Counted from the stretch's first letter, positions 41,698 to 50,621 are shown. The stretch: 64,000 nt of DNA from Mangrovihabitans endophyticus (GCF_014646155.1 NZ_BMMX01000018.1:62001-126000); one strand, 5' to 3'. Notes: generated by a model from the letters alone, not told the origin. Made by a program: numbers and translations.

Positions 41698-42959
41698 TGC
41701 CGTCGTTCTGGCTGGCCGGCCTGCGGGTCGAGCCCCGTCCCGCGCTGCCCGGCCCGATCACCGTGGACGTCGCGGTGGCCGGCGGCGGCTACACCGGGCT
41801 GTGGACCGCGTACTACCTCGCGCGGGCCGATCCGTCGCTGCGGATCGCGGTGCTGGAGGCGGCCTACGCCGGGTTCGGCGCGTCCGGGCGCAACGGCGGC
41901 TGGTGCTCCGGGCTGTTCCCGGTGCCCACCGCGGTGCTGGTCCGCCGGTACGGGGCGGGTCCGGCCGCGGCCATGGTGAGCACGCTGAACGCCACCGTGG
42001 ACGAGGTCGGCCGGGTGGCCGCGGCCGAGGGCATCGACTGCCACTTCGCCAAGGGCGGCACCATCACACTGGCCCGATCGCCGGCCCAGGTGCGGCGGGC
42101 GCGGGCCGGACCGGGGTTCCTGGACGCGGACGCCGCGTCGGCGATGTGCGGCGCGTCCGGGGTGTTGGGCGGCACGTACAGTCCGCACTGCGCCGCACTG
42201 CACCCCGCGCTGCTGGCCCGCGGGCTGGCCGCGGCGGCCGAGCGGCGCGGCGTCGCGGTGTACGAGAACACCCGGGTGCTGCGCCTGACCCGCGGCGCGG
42301 TGCGCACCGACCACGGCACGGTGACCGCGACGACGGTGGTGCGGGCGCTGGAGGGCTGGACCGCCACGCTGCCCGGTCACCGGCGGGCGCTGGCGCCGGT
42401 GTACTCGCTGATGCTCGTCACGCAGCCGCTGCCGGCCTCGGATTGGGCGCGCATCGGGCTTGCCCGCCGGGAGACGTTCTCCGACCACCGGCACATGGTG
42501 GTGTACGGCCAGCGCACCGCGGACGACCGGCTGGCCTTCGGCGGGCGGGGCGCGCCGTACCATTTCGGCTCCGCGGTGCGCCCCGGGTATGACCGGGTGC
42601 CCGGCGTGTTCGCCATGCTGCGCCGGGACCTGCGCGACATGTTCGACATCGACCCGCCGGTGGCGTACGAATGGGGCGGCCCGCTGGGCGTGCCCCGCGA
42701 CTGGATGCCCAGCGTGGGCCTGGCCGACGGGATGGGCTGGGGTGGCGGGTATGTGGGCGACGGCGTGGCCGCGGCCAACCTGGCCGGCCGCACCCTGGCG
42801 GACCTGATCACCGGCGCGGACACCGAGCTGACCCGGCTGCCGTGGGTGAACCACCGCTCCCGCGCCTGGGAGCCGGAGCCGTTGCGCTGGCTGGGCATCA
42901 ACGCGGCGCTGCGCGCGACCCAGGCCCGCGACGTGTGGGAGCGCCGCGGCCTGCGCTGA
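41697..42959 (+). CDS. FAD-dependent amine/amino-acid oxidase (PuuB/DAO family)
   Basis: A 420-residue flavoprotein. The FAD turn VDVAVAGGGYTGLWTAYYLA (residues 28-47) is followed by VLEAAYAGFGASGRNGGWCSG, the DAO-family motif shared with gamma-glutamylputrescine oxidase and sarcosine oxidase. The C-terminal GWGGGYVGDGVAAANLAGRTLADL completes the FAD site. The start overlaps the aminotransferase stop (TGATG). Together the four genes can take putrescine or a related amine to GABA-type products. A glutamine-synthetase-like puuA is not seen, so the substrate may be a free amine. Confidence 0.88.
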   Translation: MPSFWLAGLRVEPRPALPGPITVDVAVAGGGYTGLWTAYYLARADPSLRIAVLEAAYAGFGASGRNGGWCSGLFPVPTAVLVRRYGAGPAAAMVSTLNATVDEVGRVAAAEGIDCHFAKGGTITLARSPAQVRRARAGPGFLDADAASAMCGASGVLGGTYSPHCAALHPALLARGLAAAAERRGVAVYENTRVLRLTRGAVRTDHGTVTATTVVRALEGWTATLPGHRRALAPVYSLMLVTQPLPASDWARIGLARRETFSDHRHMVVYGQRTADDRLAFGGRGAPYHFGSAVRPGYDRVPGVFAMLRRDLRDMFDIDPPVAYEWGGPLGVPRDWMPSVGLADGMGWGGGYVGDGVAAANLAGRTLADLITGADTELTRLPWVNHRSRAWEPEPLRWLGINAALRATQARDVWERRGLR

Positions 42960-42962
42960 CGT

Positions 42963-43670
42963 TCACCCGGCCGGGGCCACGCTCACCAGCACCGGCAGGT
43001 GATCCGACCCCACCGCGGGGCCGACGCGGGCATCCGTGACGGTCACGCCGGGCCCGGCCAGCACGTGGTCGAGCTGGGCCAGCGGCAGGTGCGCCGGCCA
43101 GGTGCGCCCGCGCGCCACCGGGCGGTACGGCCGGGCCAGAGCGATCGTCGGGCGGCACATGTTCAGGTCGCCGGCGATCACCGTCGGGGTGTCGTCGCCG
43201 GCGAGCCCGGCCAGCAGCGCCCGCAACTGGGCCGGTCCGTGCGCCAGCCGGTGGGTCAGGTGCACGTTCACCAGCCGCAGCCCGCCGATCTGCACCACCT
43301 GGGCGTACCGGGGCCCGACCACGTCTCCGCGGGCCGCCCCGATCGCGATCTCGCCGGCCCGCGTCCACGGCACCCGGCTGATCACCGCGAGCCCCCAGCT
43401 CCCGCGCGTGGCCAGCGCCGGGCTGTCCCCGCGGACGATCTCCAGTTCCACCGGTGTCCGCCCGCTGACCAGCTCCCGCTCGGCGACGTGCGGGTACGCG
43501 CAGTCGGCCGCCGCCGTGGCGGCCAGGCCGGTGCCGTCGTCCGGGCGCCAGTTCTCCTGAATCAGGATCACGTCGGCGTCGAGCGCCGCCACCGCCTGCT
43601 TCACCGAGTACGGCTCCGCACGCCGGTCCAGCCCGCAATGCAGATTGATGCTCGCGACCCGCAGCACCAT
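42963..43670 (-). CDS. endonuclease/exonuclease/phosphatase family protein
   Basis: A 235-residue EEP-fold hydrolase. SINLHCG, VILIQENWR (metal-binding Asn and Glu), LVNVHLTH, TVIAGDLNMCRP (Asp and Asn) and VGSDHLPVLVSV (SDH) are the active-site signatures of the DNase I-like metal-dependent family. It is predicted to be cytoplasmic (no signal). Its substrate could be nucleic acid, phosphoinositide or a sphingomyelin-like lipid. The ATG at 43670 has AGGAGGCG seven bases upstream. It converges on the oxidase gene with 3 bases between the stops and diverges from the ABC pair. Confidence 0.88.
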   Translation of the reverse strand: MVLRVASINLHCGLDRRAEPYSVKQAVAALDADVILIQENWRPDDGTGLAATAAADCAYPHVAERELVSGRTPVELEIVRGDSPALATRGSWGLAVISRVPWTRAGEIAIGAARGDVVGPRYAQVVQIGGLRLVNVHLTHRLAHGPAQLRALLAGLAGDDTPTVIAGDLNMCRPTIALARPYRPVARGRTWPAHLPLAQLDHVLAGPGVTVTDARVGPAVGSDHLPVLVSVAPAG

Positions 43671-43681
43671 CGCCTCCTGAT

Positions 43682-43735
43682 CCCTTGTCGTGATGCTCGC
43701 ATCGAATCCCTCGTCGTGATGCTCGCATCGAGCAT
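43682..43735. promoter_or_regulatory. 26-bp direct repeat with embedded palindrome
   Basis: CCCTTGTCGTGATGCTCGCATCGAAT is repeated from 43708 with two changes (period 26). The second copy ends in ATGCTCG-CAT-CGAGCAT (43719-43735), a perfect 7-bp dyad; the first has the same left arm. It lies in the 143-bp divergent gap between the EEP gene and the ABC exporter genes, so two operator sites for a regulator are plausible. Confidence 0.55.
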
Positions 43736-43813
43736 GCCGCCGCCAACTTTAGGAAATCCCCGCATTCGCTGCGGGGAGGCTGGGGGCTCGACGACGCCGG
43801 ACGTGAAGGGGCT

Positions 43814-45553
43814 GTGGTGAGTCTGCTCCGGCTGCTGGGCGCCCACCTGCCGCCGTACCGTGGCGCCCTGGCGCTGCTCGTGCTGCTGCAACTGGCGCAG
43901 ACCGCGACCACGCTGTCGCTGCCGGCGCTGAGCGCGGACATCGTCGACAACGGTGTGGTGGCCGGCGACACCGGCCGCATCGCCCGCACCGGACTGATCA
44001 TGGTGGTCGTCGCGATGGTCCAGGTCGGCACCAGTGTGGTGGCCGTCTGGCTGGGTTCCCGCACGGCCACCGCGCTGGGCCGGGACCTGCGCTCGGCGGT
44101 GTTCCGCCGCTCCCACGACCTGTCCGTGCACCAGGCCGCCCGGTTCGGCACGTCGTCGCTGGTCACCCGCACGGTCAACGACGTGCAACAGGTGCAGTCG
44201 CTGGTGCTGACCGCGCTCAACGTGGCGTTGGCCGCGCCGTTCGTGTGCGCCGGCGGGGTGCTGCTGGCGATGCGCGCGGACGTGCCGCTGGCCGGGCTGA
44301 TCACCGCCATCGTGCCCGCGGTGGCGATCACCGCGACGATCATCCTGGCCCGGATGAGCCCGCTCTACGCGCGGATGCAGGCCGGGCTGGACGGCATCGC
44401 TCAGGTGCTGCGCGAGCAGATCACCGGGGTGCGGGTGGTCCGCGCGTTCGTCCGCGACGAGCACGAGCGGCAGCGCTTCGCGCGGGCCAACGCCGGCCTG
44501 CTCGGCGTGTCGCTGCGGGTGGGCCGGCTGACCGCGGCGATGTTCCCCGCGGTGCTGCTGGTGATGAACCTGTTCAGCGTCGCCCTGCTGTACGCCGGTG
44601 CGGTCCGCATCGACGCCGGGCAGGTGCGGCTGGGCACGCTGAACGCCTTCCTCGGATATCAGGCCCTGATCCTGATGGCCACCGTGTCGGCGATGCTGGT
44701 CTTCCTGACCATGCCGCGGGCGGACGTGTCCGCCCGGCGCATCCGCGACCTGCTCGGAACCACACCCGGCGTGCTGAGCGCCGGGCAGCCCCGCGATCCG
44801 GGCACGGCCCGGGGCACCGTCATGGTCCGCGCGGCGCAGTTCGGTCACCCGGGCGCCGAGCAGCCGATCCTGTCCGACATCGACCTGGTGGCCCGGCCCG
44901 GCGAGACGGTCGCGGTGATCGGCAGCACCGGCAGCGGGAAAACCACGCTGCTGGAACTCGTGGTGCGTCTGCTCGACGTCACCGCCGGGTCGGTCGAGGT
45001 GGACGGCGTGGACGTACGCGAGATGAGCCGCGCCGCGCTCAGCCGAACCGTGGCCCTGGTGCCCCAGCAGCCGTACCTGTTCTCCGGCACGGTCGCCACC
45101 AATCTGCGTTTCGGCGCCCCGGACAGCGACGACGCCGAGCTGTGGCACGCGCTGGAGGTGGCGCAGGCCCGGGAGTTCGTGGAGCGGATGCCGGGCGGCT
45201 TGGACGCGCCGCTGTCGCAGGGCGGCACCAACGTGTCCGGCGGTCAGCGGCAGCGACTGTGCATCGCCCGCGCGGTGGTCCGCAGGCCGCGCGTCTATCT
45301 GTTCGACGACTGCTTCTCGGCGCTGGACGCGGCGACCGAGGCGGCGGTGCGTGACGGCCTGGCGGCCCACACGGCGGACGCGACGGTGGTGATGGTCGCG
45401 CAACGGGTCAGCGCGATCCGCGACGCGCACCGGATCCTGGTGCTGGACCGCGGTCACGTGGTAGGCGCGGGCACGCATGCGCAGCTCATCGAGGCCAACG
45501 GCACGTACCGGGAAATCGCCGCCTCCCAGATGGAACCGCAGGACATGTCGTGA
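43814..45553 (+). CDS. ABC exporter half-transporter with degenerate catalytic site
   Basis: A 579-residue type IV ABC half-transporter: six membrane segments (about 1-320), coupling helices (QEQITGVRVVRAFVRDEHER region) and one nucleotide-binding domain (about 340-575). Walker A is GSTGSGKTT near residue 370, signature VSGGQRQRL near 474. Walker B is YLFDDCFSALD: the catalytic Glu is Asp. In heterodimeric exporters (TmrAB, BmrCD, TM287/288) one subunit has such a dead site. The next gene, overlapping by ATGA, has the intact site, so the two should form the dimer. The start is a GTG (43814, or 43817). Confidence 0.92.
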   Translation: MVSLLRLLGAHLPPYRGALALLVLLQLAQTATTLSLPALSADIVDNGVVAGDTGRIARTGLIMVVVAMVQVGTSVVAVWLGSRTATALGRDLRSAVFRRSHDLSVHQAARFGTSSLVTRTVNDVQQVQSLVLTALNVALAAPFVCAGGVLLAMRADVPLAGLITAIVPAVAITATIILARMSPLYARMQAGLDGIAQVLREQITGVRVVRAFVRDEHERQRFARANAGLLGVSLRVGRLTAAMFPAVLLVMNLFSVALLYAGAVRIDAGQVRLGTLNAFLGYQALILMATVSAMLVFLTMPRADVSARRIRDLLGTTPGVLSAGQPRDPGTARGTVMVRAAQFGHPGAEQPILSDIDLVARPGETVAVIGSTGSGKTTLLELVVRLLDVTAGSVEVDGVDVREMSRAALSRTVALVPQQPYLFSGTVATNLRFGAPDSDDAELWHALEVAQAREFVERMPGGLDAPLSQGGTNVSGGQRQRLCIARAVVRRPRVYLFDDCFSALDAATEAAVRDGLAAHTADATVVMVAQRVSAIRDAHRILVLDRGHVVGAGTHAQLIEANGTYREIAASQMEPQDMS

Positions 45554-48084
45554 CGACCACCGACCGGCCGGAGTCGTCGCCCGCGCCCGCGCCGTCCGCG
45601 CCGTCCGCGCCGGAACCGTCGGCCTCGTCCACGCCGGTGTCGCCGCCCGGTGGGCGGCACCGCGTCGAGCCGTTGCTGTCCGCGGCCGAGGTGCCCACCC
45701 GGCAACTGCCGGTGATCGCTCCGGGCGCCCGGCGGGATCCGCCGCCACCCCCGCCGGTGACCGGCGAGCCGGAACCGGCGCCGCCGCACCTGACCTGGCC
45801 GCCCCTGCCGCCCGGCGCCGAACCGGACGGGCCCGCACCGGACGGGCCCGCATCACGCCACCCCGGCGCGGCGCCGGACTGGGCCGGCGAGCCCGGCGGC
45901 GTTGTCACATCCGAGGTGGCCTCCCCCACCGGCGGTTCCCCCACGGGCGGCGCACCGGCCGGCGACGGCGAGCCCGGCGACGGGTCCCCGGCTGGCGGCT
46001 CGGGGGCGCCCAAGGCCACCGCCGGGCAGGTCTTCGCGTTGCTGCGCCCGTTCCGCCGCCGCATCGTGGTGATGGTGCTGCTCGGCGTCGTCGGCGTGGT
46101 GCTCAACGCGGTCGGCCCGCTGTTGCTCGCCCGCGCCACCGACCTGATCTTCGCCGGGGCGATCAGCCGCGACCTGCCCGCCGGGACCAGCCGCGACGAG
46201 CTGATCGCGCGGTATCGCGCCGGCGGCCAGGGCACCCTCGCCGACGTGCTGTCCACGGTGAACCTGATCCCCGGGCGGGGCATCGACTTCGCCGCCATCA
46301 CCCGCGTGCTGGCCTTCGCCGTGGTCCTCTACGTCACCGCCTCCGCGGTCAAGTGGGCGCAGGACCGGATGGCCGCCCGCGCCGTCCAGCTCGCCGTCGC
46401 CGACCTGCGGGAACAGGTGCAGCGCAAGCTGTCCCGGCTGCCGCTGAGCCACTTCGACCACCATTCGCGCGGCGAACTCGTCAGCCGGGTCACCAACGAC
46501 GTGGACAACGTCCAGCAGACCCTGCAACAGGCGCTCAGCCAGATGGTCACCGCGCCGCTGGCGGTGCTCGCCGTCCTGGTGCTGATGTTCTTCGTGTCGC
46601 CGCTGCTGGCCACGGTGGTGCTGGTGAGCGTACCGGTCTCCGGGGTGGTGGTGTCCCGGCTCGTGGTGCGCTCGCAACCCATGTTCGACCAGCAGTGGAC
46701 GGCCACCGGCACGCTGACCGCGCACGTCGAGGAGGCGTACAGCGGGCATGCCCTGATCAAGGTGTTCGACCGCCGCGACGAAGCCGAACGGTCCTTCGAC
46801 ACGGACAACGAGCACTTGCGTGACGTCAGCGCCCGGGCCAGCTTCGTGTCCGCCGTGATCGAACCGGCCATGCTGTTCATCGGCAACCTGAACTACGTCG
46901 CGGTGACCGCGGTGGGCGCGTTGCGGGTGGCCACCGGGCATCTGTCGCTCGGTGACGTGCAGGCATTCGTGCAGTACAGCGGGCAGTTCAGCCAACCGAT
47001 CGGCCAGCTCGCCAACGCGTCGGGCCAGTTGCAGTCCGGGGTGGCCTCGGCCGGGCGCATCTTCGAACTGCTCCGCGCCGTCGAGCAGGAACCCGACCCG
47101 GCCGACCCGGTGCGGCCGGGCGCGCTGCGCGGCGAGGTCCAGTTCCGGGACGTGTCCTTCCGGTACGTGCCGGAGAAACCGCTGATCGACGGCTTCTCCC
47201 TCCGTGTGGCGCCGGGCAGCACCGTGGCCGTGGTCGGCCCCACCGGCGCCGGCAAGAGCACCCTGGGCAACCTGCTGATGCGCTTCTACGACATCGACGG
47301 CGGCGCGATCCTGCTGGACGGCCATGACATCGGCGCGATGAACCGCGAGGACCTGCGCTCCCGCACCGGCATGGTGCTGCAGGACACCTGGCTGTTCGCC
47401 GGGACCATCGCGGACAACATCGCCTATGGCCGTGCGGGCGCCACCCGTGACGACGTGATCGAGGCGGCCCGCGCGACGTGCTTGGATCCGTTCATCCGCA
47501 CCCTGCCCCAGGGGTATGACACGGAACTGGACTCCGAGGCGTCCGGGATCAGCGCGGGGGAAAAACAGTTGATCACTCTGGCCCGCGCGTTCGTGGCCGA
47601 CCCGGTGCTGCTGTTGCTGGACGAGGCGACCAGCTCCGTGGACACCCGCACCGAGCTGCTCGTGCAGCAGGGCATGGCGGCCTTGCGCGCCGGGCGGACC
47701 ACCTTCGTCATCGCGCACCGGCTGTCCACCATCCGGCACGCGGACCTGATCATCGTGATGCGCGACGGCGGCATCGCCGAGCAGGGCGGTCACGACGAGC
47801 TGATCCGGGCGGACGGCGTGTACGCCGGGCTGATCCGCGCCCAGGCGGGCAACCCGCGCGAAGCGCCGGCCGATCCGCGCCCGGCCCCGCGCATGCCGAT
47901 GGCGCTGGACGGGGTCCGGTTCCTGACCCTGGCGGAGGTGGCGGCGATGCTGCACGAGCAGCGGTCGACCGTGTACGCCCTGGTGTCCACGGGCAGCCTG
48001 GCAGCGATCCGGGTGGGACGCTCGTGGCGCATCCCGCACCACGAGGTGCAGGCCTACCTGCGGGACCCGAACCGCAGCGGCTGA
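45550..48084 (+). CDS. ABC exporter subunit fused to a DNA-binding domain
   Basis: An 844-residue protein. Residues 1-155 are Pro/Gly/Ala-rich and disordered. Then come six membrane segments (about 165-500) and a complete NBD: Walker A GPTGAGKST near 562, Q-loop MVLQDTWLF, signature ISAGEKQLI near 667, Walker B LLLLDEATSSVD near 688 with the catalytic Glu, and H-loop IAHRLS near 721. A linker rich in Pro (about 765-785) follows, then FLTLAEVAAMLHEQRSTVYAL, TGSLAAIRVGRSWRIP and VQAYLRD (about 790-840): an excisionase/MerR-type winged helix. Such a fusion is not a standard ABC architecture. The partner is the overlapping preceding gene. An ATG at 47895 shows how a separate small gene may have been joined by loss of a stop. 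Confidence 0.9.
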   Translation: MTTTDRPESSPAPAPSAPSAPEPSASSTPVSPPGGRHRVEPLLSAAEVPTRQLPVIAPGARRDPPPPPPVTGEPEPAPPHLTWPPLPPGAEPDGPAPDGPASRHPGAAPDWAGEPGGVVTSEVASPTGGSPTGGAPAGDGEPGDGSPAGGSGAPKATAGQVFALLRPFRRRIVVMVLLGVVGVVLNAVGPLLLARATDLIFAGAISRDLPAGTSRDELIARYRAGGQGTLADVLSTVNLIPGRGIDFAAITRVLAFAVVLYVTASAVKWAQDRMAARAVQLAVADLREQVQRKLSRLPLSHFDHHSRGELVSRVTNDVDNVQQTLQQALSQMVTAPLAVLAVLVLMFFVSPLLATVVLVSVPVSGVVVSRLVVRSQPMFDQQWTATGTLTAHVEEAYSGHALIKVFDRRDEAERSFDTDNEHLRDVSARASFVSAVIEPAMLFIGNLNYVAVTAVGALRVATGHLSLGDVQAFVQYSGQFSQPIGQLANASGQLQSGVASAGRIFELLRAVEQEPDPADPVRPGALRGEVQFRDVSFRYVPEKPLIDGFSLRVAPGSTVAVVGPTGAGKSTLGNLLMRFYDIDGGAILLDGHDIGAMNREDLRSRTGMVLQDTWLFAGTIADNIAYGRAGATRDDVIEAARATCLDPFIRTLPQGYDTELDSEASGISAGEKQLITLARAFVADPVLLLLDEATSSVDTRTELLVQQGMAALRAGRTTFVIAHRLSTIRHADLIIVMRDGGIAEQGGHDELIRADGVYAGLIRAQAGNPREAPADPRPAPRMPMALDGVRFLTLAEVAAMLHEQRSTVYALVSTGSLAAIRVGRSWRIPHHEVQAYLRDPNRSG

Positions 48085-48111
48085 CCACCGGCACGGTCGG
48101 CGCGCGAGCGG

Positions 48112-48570
48112 TCACGATCGGCGGGTTGCCAGGACCGCCGCCCACACCATCGACCACAGCGTCAGCAACGCGACCGCCGGCACGCCCGCCACCACCGCCA
48201 GGCCCGCCCCGATGTTCGCCCCCAGCACGCCCGCGGTCAGCACCCGCAGGCACGCCCCCGCCACGTAACCCGCCAGCACCGCCGGGGCTGCCACCAGCCA
48301 CCATCGGCGCCGCACCGCGCGGGTGGCGGTCGCCCACGCCAGCGCCGCCAGCACGCCGATCACCACCACCAGGCACGCCACCCCGGCCGCCGTCTCGGCG
48401 CCGGCGGGCAGATCGGGTGGCGGCACGGCGTACTCCGGATTCTGCTCCGGCCCGGCCGAGCTCTGGTCGCCGATCTGCCACCACGCGGCCACCGCCGCCA
48501 CCGCGACCAGGCCTGCGACAAGGATCAGCGTCGCCGCGGACCGGCCCGCCCCACGCACCATCGTGTTCAT
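48112..48570 (-). CDS. hypothetical four-segment membrane protein
   Basis: A 152-residue protein with four hydrophobic segments (about 12-32, 62-85, 93-115, 122-147) and a short polar loop after the first containing a QNPEYAVPPPDLP stretch. I recognise no family. The ATG at 48570 is preceded by AGGA at eight bases; an in-frame ATG at 48579 and a much longer frame to 48789 exist, but the extension is Gly/Pro/Arg-rich and overlaps the 18-bp repeats. It converges on the ABC gene (27 bases between stops) and is downstream of the lactate permease gene. Confidence 0.7.
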   Translation of the reverse strand: MNTMVRGAGRSAATLILVAGLVAVAAVAAWWQIGDQSSAGPEQNPEYAVPPPDLPAGAETAAGVACLVVVIGVLAALAWATATRAVRRRWWLVAAPAVLAGYVAGACLRVLTAGVLGANIGAGLAVVAGVPAVALLTLWSMVWAAVLATRRS

Positions 48571-48641
48571 GCCGGCCATCCTGGCCGGTGCGGCGGCCGG
48601 GGTCCTGAGTACGCGTACCCGGTCCGGCCCGGGTCTCCCCG

Positions 48642-48722
48642 CCTGTCCGGGGTGTCCCCGCCTGTCCGGGTGTCCCGGCCTGTCCGGGTGTCCCGGGGTG
48701 TCCCGGGGTCCCGGGGTTTCCG
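48642..48722. repeat. 18-19-bp tandem repeat
   Basis: CCTGTCCGGGTGTCCCGG-type units occur at 48642, 48661 and 48679, then decay into GTCCCGGGGT runs. The tract fills the 155-base gap between the membrane-protein start and the lactate permease stop. Confidence 0.75.
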
Positions 48723-48725
48723 GCG

Positions 48726-50621
48726 TCACGGGGTTTCCGGCACCATCCAGCCGAGCACCGGCGTGCCCTGCAGGGTCACCAGCACGCACATGATCAGCAA
48801 CAGCACCAGGCTCCAGCGCACCACACGCCGGAAGATGTCACCCTCCCGGCCGGCCATGCCCACGGCCGACGCGGCGATCGCCAGGTTCTGCGGGCTGATC
48901 ATCTTCCCGAGTACGCCACCGGACGAGTTCGCCGCGGCCAGCAGCACCGGGTCCAGGCCGGCCCGCGCGGCGGTCTGCACCTGCAACGCGCCGAACAACG
49001 CGTTCGCGGAGGTGTCCGAACCAGTGACGGCCACCCCGATCCATCCCAGGATGGAGGACAGGAAGACGAAGAATCCGCCGGTGGTGGCCAGGAAGGCGCC
49101 CAGCGTGTTGGTCTGCCCGGACTGGTTCATCACGTACGCCAGGGCGAGCACCGCCATCACCGTCACGATGGCGTGCCGCAGTTCGGCGTACGTCCGGCCG
49201 TACGCGCGGACCGCGCTGCCCGGACCGACGCGCAACACCGCGGCGGTGATGATCCCGGCCAGGATCATCAGCGTGCCCGCGGCGGCCAGCCAGCCGAAGG
49301 TGAACGTGGTGGACGACAGCGGCTCGCCGTCGGCGCCGGACACGTGCAGTCCGGGCCAGCCGAACGACACCGACCACGGCTCCTCCCCCAGCGCCGACTT
49401 GATCGCCGGGATGTTGGCCAGGGAGAAGATCACGATGATGATCAGGTACGGCGCGTACGCCCGGACCACCTGCGCGCCGCTGTCGTGCTGCTCCAGCGCC
49501 GCGACGCTGCCGTGGGTACGTGCGAGGGGCGGCTCGCCGGGCACGTTGCGCGCCTCGCCGTGCCGCGCGTCCCCGGCCGGTGGCCCGGTGCCCGGATCGC
49601 CCGGCGCATCCGGATCACTGCCGCCGGCCCGGGCCCGTACCGCCGGTTCCTCGCCGGCCGGACCGGTCCCCGTCCCCGTCCCCGCCGCCGCGCGTACCGT
49701 GGCGTCCTCGTCACCGCGCCCGGTCGCCACCGCGACCTCGTCGTCCGCGGAGCGCAGGTCCGGCGACTCGGCGGGTTGCCAGATGCGCAGCAGCACCACC
49801 ACGGCGGCGGCGGAGAGCAGCGCCGCGACGATGTCGGTGAGCGGCACCGACACGTAGTTGGAGGCGAGGAACTGGCCCACCGCGAACACCACCCCGGCGA
49901 CCACGGCCGCGGGCCAGGTCTGCCGGACGCCGCGGCGGCCGTCGATCACCATGACCAGCACCAGCGGTACGACCACCGCCAGCAACGGCGTCTGCCGGCC
50001 GACCATGGCGCCGAGGGTCTCGGTGTTCAGCCGGGGATCGTCGGCCGCGCCCGAGGTCACCGTGCCCAGCGTGGTGATCGGGGTGGCCAGCGCACCGAAC
50101 GCGACCGGAGCGGTGTTGGCCACCAGGGCAACCGCGGCGGCCCGGATCGGGGGGAACCCGAGCGCCATCAGCATCACCACGGTCACCGCCACCGGGGTGC
50201 CGAACCCGGCCAGCGCCTCCAGCAGCGCCCCGAAGCAGAACGCCACGATGATCGCCTGGATCCGCATGTCCGGACTGATCCGGGCCATCGACCGGCGTAG
50301 CACGTCGAAATGTCCGCTGACGACGGTAAGGTTGTAGACCCAGACGGCGTTCAGCACGATCCACAGGATCGGGAAGAAGCCGAACGCGGCGCCCTCGGTC
50401 GCGGACAGCAGCGCCTGCCCGACCGGCATCGCGTACAACGCGATGGCGACGATGAGCGCCACGGCCAGCGAGATGACGCCGGCCAGCCAGGCGCGCATGC
50501 GCACGACGCCGAGCAGCACAAACAGTGTAAGCAGCGGCAACACCGCGAAGAGTGCGGACAGCGCTACGGAGTCGCCGACCGGGTCGGTGGTGATCGTGAA
50601 CTGGTCCGCCATGACAGCCAT
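48726..50621 (-). CDS. L-lactate permease (LctP family) with long loop
   Basis: A 631-residue transporter with about thirteen hydrophobic segments. FGFFPILWIVLNAVWVYNL, FGALLEALAGFGTPVAVT and SANALFGALQVQTA, ANSSGGVLGKMISPQNLAIA are LctP family signatures; members take up lactate or glycolate with protons. Between segments near residues 280 and 380 a hydrophilic Gly/Pro/Asp/Thr-rich loop of about 100 residues is inserted, longer than in typical 550-residue relatives. The start is the ATG at 50621; an ATG at 50612 is also possible. The frame to 50843 adds an Arg/Gly-rich leader and is rejected. No lactate dehydrogenase gene is next to it. Confidence 0.92.
   Translation of the reverse strand: MAVMADQFTITTDPVGDSVALSALFAVLPLLTLFVLLGVVRMRAWLAGVISLAVALIVAIALYAMPVGQALLSATEGAAFGFFPILWIVLNAVWVYNLTVVSGHFDVLRRSMARISPDMRIQAIIVAFCFGALLEALAGFGTPVAVTVVMLMALGFPPIRAAAVALVANTAPVAFGALATPITTLGTVTSGAADDPRLNTETLGAMVGRQTPLLAVVVPLVLVMVIDGRRGVRQTWPAAVVAGVVFAVGQFLASNYVSVPLTDIVAALLSAAAVVVLLRIWQPAESPDLRSADDEVAVATGRGDEDATVRAAAGTGTGTGPAGEEPAVRARAGGSDPDAPGDPGTGPPAGDARHGEARNVPGEPPLARTHGSVAALEQHDSGAQVVRAYAPYLIIIVIFSLANIPAIKSALGEEPWSVSFGWPGLHVSGADGEPLSSTTFTFGWLAAAGTLMILAGIITAAVLRVGPGSAVRAYGRTYAELRHAIVTVMAVLALAYVMNQSGQTNTLGAFLATTGGFFVFLSSILGWIGVAVTGSDTSANALFGALQVQTAARAGLDPVLLAAANSSGGVLGKMISPQNLAIAASAVGMAGREGDIFRRVVRWSLVLLLIMCVLVTLQGTPVLGWMVPETP

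Noticed and set aside
43749-43764. GGAAATCCCC near 43753 as a third PimM-type operator
   Set aside because: Only the core matches; the outer positions of the 16-bp consensus disagree and it is not in front of a cluster gene.
43814-48084. ABC pair as the polyene exporter (NysGH/FscT type)
   Set aside because: Size and heterodimer type would fit, but it is separated from the cluster by a membrane protein, a lactate permease and a regulator, and no PimM-type box precedes it; I leave the substrate open.
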